Source: Cristatella mucedo (Eukaryota > Bryozoa > Phylactolaemata > Cristatellidae). From it: a stretch of 57,500 nucleotides of DNA. This document shows positions 39,621 through 57,500 of this stretch, one piece after another. The notes under the pieces were generated by a model. The model did not search any database. It saw nothing but the letters and a program-made list of their open reading frames with translations, and had not been told where the DNA came from. Location of the stretch: NCBI GenBank assembly GCA_009760855.2, contig WPIO01000108.1:50001-107500 (forward strand). Direction: 5' to 3'. Made by a program: the position numbers and the translations under genes. The first letter of the stretch is position 1. Every line of letters begins with the position of its first letter.

Positions 39621-40341
39621 ATAATCATATACTGCTCAAACAAGTGCTTGAGCAGTATACTGCAGGCAGACAAAAGTGAACAATGACTACTGAATGAAGA
39701 AATGTAGCTTGTTGACAACCAGGTCTATCATTAAGCTCTCAAGACTCACGTTGAATTGAATAGCTGCAAGTTTTAACCTACAAGTCCCTTGGAGCAGTGA
39801 GCTGGCGGTGCGTAGCGATTGCCGACAACGTTGACGACCGACCGAGGTGTGAAGGTCGACCGAGGATTGCAAATGACCACCTGAGTGAGGCAATCGGCAC
39901 CTCTTCAAAAGCCAGTCATCGAAGGGAGCTGCGTTCCATGCAGCAGCAGCGGAGTGCACGGAACGCGTAGTGGTCTCAGAGTAAAGTGTTTGGTACGAGG
40001 GTTTCAAGTGTGCGGAGCCTTGGGGCAGTCCAAACAAGCGATTCCGGATGTCGTGCCATGAGCTAAGCAGCTGTCCAGCCGATGCCCAGCTGCTTAGCCC
40101 TAACGCCGGCTGGCAGCCTGCCTCGGCAGCCCTTTGGCTCCGTGGGCGTTGCACTTCTTATCACCACGTAGGAGCTGCTGTGTCGGCGAAAAGAGTCAAA
40201 GGGCATGCTCATCTCACCAACAGGCTAGCCACCCGAATCCCAAAAACGCTTTTCTTACCCGGCTCCTGAAATGAGCAGGCTGTCATTCAGCAGGCCTGTC
40301 GGACCTAGAGCAATCAAGCTGTAGAGTGTTACATCTCAAAA

Positions 40342-40344
<3 letters not shown>

Positions 40345-40403
<59 letters not shown>

Positions 40404-40530
40404 TTGAGATGTATAATATATATATATATTTGAGATGTATAATATATATATATATATATTTATTATTGTATATATATATATATATATAGATATTATATAT
40501 ACAAAATTGTATATATATATATATATATAA
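40345..40530 (+). repeat. (AT)n tract with 'ttgagatgtataa' interruptions
   Basis: Long AT run immediately upstream of a LINE tail. Confidence 0.95.
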
Positions 40531-40584
40531 GTTTCTATTGTGTGTGTTAAAGTTTAGTGTCCAACTCAATTTATACCATAATAT

Positions 40585-40723
40585 TCATTTTGTTTGTTTT
40601 TCAAGCATGATTTTACTTACCATTCAATTGCATTTCCCTTTGCAGCAAATGTCAAGTGCCTAGAAAGAGATTAAGTTCTCTGAGGGCGCTTTATCAAGTG
40701 CATTATTATTATTATTATTATTA
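40585..40723 (+). mobile_element. LINE 3' tail with (ATT)n
   Basis: 'tttgtttttcaagcatgatt' through 'gattaagttctctgagggcg' and (ATT)n, almost identical to the end of the copy at 16.86-16.99 kb. Confidence 0.8.
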
Positions 40724-40727
40724 CAAT

Positions 40728-40920
40728 GAAGTGACCTAAAAGTGAGCGACAAAACCTTGAAGTCAATCCGTTGCTTGACTGGGAGCCAGCGCAGGTCGGC
40801 GAGAAGTGGAGTAATGTGGCAACTGCGACAGACAAGCCTAACTGCAGAGTTCTGCACCGGCTGCAATCGCCTGATCGCACATGCCGGTAGGCCAGTGAGC
40901 AGTGAGCTGCAGAAGTTGAT
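40728..40920 (-). mobile_element. LINE C-terminal fragment, inverted against its neighbour
   Basis: Reads 'SLLTGLPACAIRRLQPVQNS' and 'HITPLLADLRWLPVKQRIDF' on the minus strand. It abuts the plus-strand tail ending at 40,723. Confidence 0.8.
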
Positions 40921-41119
40921 GCTTTTCCAAATATTACCATGCGTGGATACCATGGATACCAGACTCGTAAGTTGCTTTCCACATGTTGTATACATTCTTC
41001 AGAGTACTGTCTACGGTGCAGTGGTGGTGTGTTATGCCTGTTGCTATTGTAGGAAAAACAGTACTAGTATTGTAGCTGGAGTCCCCAGTTTTCCCATTGC
41101 AAAATGGACGTGTCTCTCT

Positions 41120-41345
41120 CTCTATATATATAGTTTATATATACAGTATATATATATATATAGTATATATATATAGCTTATATATATATAGTATATATAT
41201 ATACAGTATATATATAGTATATATATATATATGGTTATATATATATATATATATATGGTTATATATATATATATATATATATAACCATATATATATACTT
41301 TATATATGGTTATATATACTATATATATGGTTATATATATATATG

Positions 41346-41402
<57 letters not shown>
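41120..41402 (+). repeat. (AT)n tract with GGTT/AACC interruptions
   Basis: About 280 bp; the interruptions make several self-complementary segments. Confidence 0.95.
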
Positions 41403-41405
<3 letters not shown>

Positions 41406-41409
41406 GGTC

Positions 41410-42780
41410 TTCCTCAGAACTTCGGTTTCGGCTTTCGCGATACCCAATCAAGCCACCCTCGCCGGTCTAAGCTACTCGATCGCAATCGCTGCAATGACTC
41501 AGGCACCTGACCTTAACCTTGGCTATCATCGAGTCTGCTATGCACAAGCAAGCTGCCGATACTGAAAAGGTCGACGGATTTTGGAAGCCGATAATGTCAA
41601 ACGCCTTTGGGTGCCTTTTGGAGGGGAGGACAGAGTTCGCTCACCCGACAGTGTGGCTTTCCCGACGGCCGAGGCCTTCAGCCTCGGTCCCAAACGTGTG
41701 GACGGACGGTCGCTAGGTCCAAAGCGTCTGGCAGCACGTGCCGTCCGAAGCGTCGGGCCGAATGTGCCGTCCATAACTAACGTCCGCCATTTATTTCCAC
41801 ACGTCTGTGCGGTCTCATAACAAAACACGTGCTCGAGCAGAGCTTAGAATCGAGAGCCAACGATAAGTCCCGGCGAAAAAACGTTCGAAATTCCGAATGC
41901 ATGCAGTATTTATTCGCAAATACAGGAAGTCGCCGAACTCGCCGACGACCCTTGCATCGATCGCCAGCCGGATTAAGCGAAGTGGCCTGCAGGACAGGCG
42001 TCTTATTCCTTCGCGAAAAGCTCTAAAAACAATCTACACGCATGGGCGGTGCTGCTTTTTAGGGTGTCGAGATTAGGGTATCGAGAGACAAGCACGTGAC
42101 ATTTAGAGCTCGTCTCGATGGCGGTACGTCTCTTGCCTCGATAGCATTTTTTCTACTGCCGAGTAGCCTCACCCTCGAACATCACACCCGTCAGCCGGGG
42201 GTTTCGCGAAACCTACTTCACAAAACTTACCATATCAAGGTCTGGCTTCTCACGGGTTTAATCTTGGCAAATCCTGTGGTTTGAGATCGCCTGCACGCGA
42301 AATAATCACAAATTATAGTGGAATTATAAATATATCAAAAATAAAAAAGTAACACGCGAACTACCAGACCTTCGAGTGAACGAGGCAGCACTTGTGAGCA
42401 AAGCAGGCCGCCTGTGCAAAGACAAACGTCGCCTGCCCTAGGTTAAAGGGGGCAGATCAATAACACAAGCAGATTAGGCTTAACGAGTAATAACCGGCAC
42501 GCGTAGGAGTGACGCTTCGAGCCGGCTATTGCAGCTCTGACAATCGATCAGGGCGACCTGTTTATATGGACTTTGTTGACACGGGTGCCAGACAATGCGC
42601 TAGAGTGATGCTGTTAAGTCAACAATGTGGGAACCCTGAGCAAGCCGGCCCTAACGACCTTGACTCGGAGGTGGTGCTCTCAAATAGGTGCCAAGAAACA
42701 AGGCACCGACGAGAGGCATGGTCTCTATGATAACACATGTTCCTAACACTCGGCAACTCGGAAGTTCAAGGTCATATTTG
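41410..42780. other. Intergenic between FBXO38 and GINS1 3' ends
   Basis: No recognisable gene. Contains several CpG-rich short open frames and related motifs ('cggacggtcgctaggtcc', 'gccgtccgaagcgtcgg') near 41.70-41.78 kb. Confidence 0.35.
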
Positions 42781-42784
42781 ACAG

Positions 42785-42900
42785 ATCAGATCGAGCATGA
42801 TACCACTCACCATTCGATCGTGTTTCCTTTGCAGCAAATGTAAAGCGCCTAGAAAGAGATTGAGTTCTCTGAGGGCGCTTTTATCAAGTGTGTTATTATC
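42785..42900 (+). mobile_element. LINE 3' tail
   Basis: 'tttgcagcaaatgtaaagcg' and 'gattgagttctctgagggcg' followed by a short (TTA)n. Confidence 0.7.
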
Positions 42901-42967
42901 ATAGACATCGAGGAAGGCGCCTTAGACTGACCTCAAAGGCTTCACTGTGTCATTATGCCTAGCCGAA

Positions 42968-43204
42968 GGTCCCTGTGATTCGTCCTTTGTGTGCTTATGT
43001 GTGCTGACACACTGTGCATGCTTCGACTAACCATATTTGCATGTTGACCCTGTGCATGTCACATCTAACCATGTTATTCATGTTGCCATGCCCCCACTAA
43101 CCATTCGATCATGCTTCCTTTGCAGCAAATGTAAAGTGCCTAGAAAGAGATAAGAGTTCTCTTAGGGCACTATAACAAATGTATTACTATTACTATAACT
43201 ATTA
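42968..43204 (+). mobile_element. LINE 3'UTR copy with (TAT)n
   Basis: 'ggtccctgtgattcgtcctt' through 'cctagaaagagataagagtt' and a degenerate ATT tail. A tandem, same-orientation neighbour of the tail at 42.79 kb. Confidence 0.75.
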
Positions 43205-43347
43205 AGCTTGGCTCCTCCTCAGCAAACAGCCACTCTGCAACGGGTGACTGGTGCACAGGTCACAGGTCACATCGCCGACTTCTTGGCTGCATGCTACACA
43301 CACATGCGTCCGGCCTTGGTCACAACGGCTAGTCCTAAGCCGCATGC

Positions 43348-43353
43348 TTTATT
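43348..43353 (-). terminator. Candidate polyadenylation signal of GINS1 (AATAAA)
   Basis: AATAAA on the minus strand about 460 nt after the GINS1 stop. It would give a 3'UTR covering 43.35-43.81 kb. Confidence 0.35.
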
Positions 43354-43813
43354 AAACAAACGCGCATTTCCAGCCAGCTTCCGCCAGGCCGTCGATCAGC
43401 AGGCCACCGGTCAGCAAGCTTCCGGCCAGCTGAAAGGACGACAGCTCGGCAGTCCACATACCTCAGAGCGTTCAGCGCAGGGGGGGGGGGAGGAGGAGGC
43501 TCCAGGGGAAACAGGAGGCCGGCGGTGGCTGGCAGCCTGCAACGCACTGAGAGGCAAGAGAGAGCTGGGGCGTGGCCGCCCAGCTCCAGCTGATCCTCAT
43601 CGCTGAACCGCGCCGCCGCACAGCGAGCAAAGGATCTCTCTGCTTCCCATCCAAACGCACCCGTCAGCAGGTCGTCGACTTTTATCTGCCAGAAGCGCTT
43701 CGCTTGTACGCCCAGCACAGTCCGAAGGCTGGTGCACATTGGCAGGCGGGTGCACATTTGCTGCCACGTCCGTCTGCCGGCCTCGAAGTCGTCTTCATCC
43801 GAGCCGTCGTCTG

Positions 43814-56960
<13,147 letters not shown>

Positions 56961-56971
56961 CTGAGCGAAGA

Positions 56972-57052
56972 CGATGGCCGATCGCAGACGATGGCCGATA
57001 GCAGACGATGGCCGATCGCAGACGATGGCCGATCGCAGACGATGGCCGATGC
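56972..57052 (+). repeat. 17-bp tandem repeat, five units
   Basis: Unit 'gacgatggccgatcgca', starting about 12 bp from the GINS1 exon acceptor on the minus strand, so it occupies the branch-point region of that intron. Confidence 0.9.
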
Positions 57053-57500
57053 GTAATGCGCACGTGATGGGCTCACGCCACCCAATCGAGCTCGCTGCTG
57101 CAGCTTCAGCGCTCAGCCGTACTCCCCCCCCCGGCCCCGGTTCTGCCCAGTTCCCCCAAAATCGAGACAGCGCAGCGAGGCACGGAGGGAAAGCCAAAAA
57201 GCACCATCGACCTCAAGTGAGCCGCCGCCAGCCACCCTCGCCACGGTGAGAGCTGCAGGGGATGGGGGGGGGGAGAAGGAGGACGGTCCAGATGTGTCAG
57301 ATGGCTTCGGGCACAAGATGACTCACGGGATGAATATGCAGACGATGGGATCAGAGGCAGCTCAAAATGCTGCGAATGACGAATTGACGGTGGCACCGAA
57401 CAGGTGAGCAGGGCCTCTGCCAGCCAGAGCAGCAAGCCAGGAGCCGAGTCTAGACAGCCATCATTCAGTGGCCAGCACAGCTGATATTTGCCTGCACAGG

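Noticed and set aside
39687-40154. 155-residue minus-strand frame with 'SAAAAWNAAPFDDW'
   Set aside because: Weak resemblance to a LINE C-terminus ('APTAWNSLP'), but too little nucleotide similarity to call.

Overview
The window looks like nuclear DNA from a metazoan, probably an invertebrate. It carries GT-AG spliced genes, an axonemal dynein heavy chain (so the animal has motile cilia), L2/CR1-type LINE retrotransposons, two tRNA-derived SINE families, and very heavy micro- and minisatellite content. The sequence does not let me fix the phylum. There are no rRNA genes, CRISPR arrays or prokaryotic operons.

Three host genes can be read. (1) On the minus strand from about 12.69 kb leftwards is the 5' part of an axonemal dynein heavy chain gene. 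Five exons keep phase, and the 3' part runs off or stays unresolved before the left edge. Its large introns hold a 2-kb LINE, LINE tails and SINEs. (2) On the plus strand, 21.43-38.85 kb, is a complete 18-exon gene for an FBXO38-type F-box protein. My splice model gives 1201 residues with every junction in phase, and all but the final exon or two match FBXO38 in order. (3) On the minus strand are the last two coding exons of GINS1/PSF1, a DNA-replication helicase subunit, at 56.9 kb and 43.9 kb. They are separated by a 13-kb intron, and the 5' exons lie beyond the right edge. The dynein and FBXO38 genes are divergent; FBXO38 and GINS1 are convergent.

The remaining DNA is mostly repeats. About two dozen LINE copies or 3' tails share an end with 'agagattaagttctctgagg' followed by (ATT)n. 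SINE family 1 carries the same 3' tail, which points to a LINE-SINE partnership. SINE family 2 has a different end ('gaggctgttaaatcagcta'). FBXO38 intron 15 carries a roughly 1.14-kb array of a CpG-bearing 14-bp unit, flanked by long (CT)n and (AT)n runs. The GINS1 intron holds further (AT)n tracts, a 15-bp minisatellite, a (CT)n(GT)n tract, a perfect 20-bp-arm hairpin and a four-E-box palindrome.

Most long open frames here are translations of simple repeats or GC-rich shadows. I report only exons supported by splice sites, phase and protein-family similarity that I recognise from memory; no searches were run.
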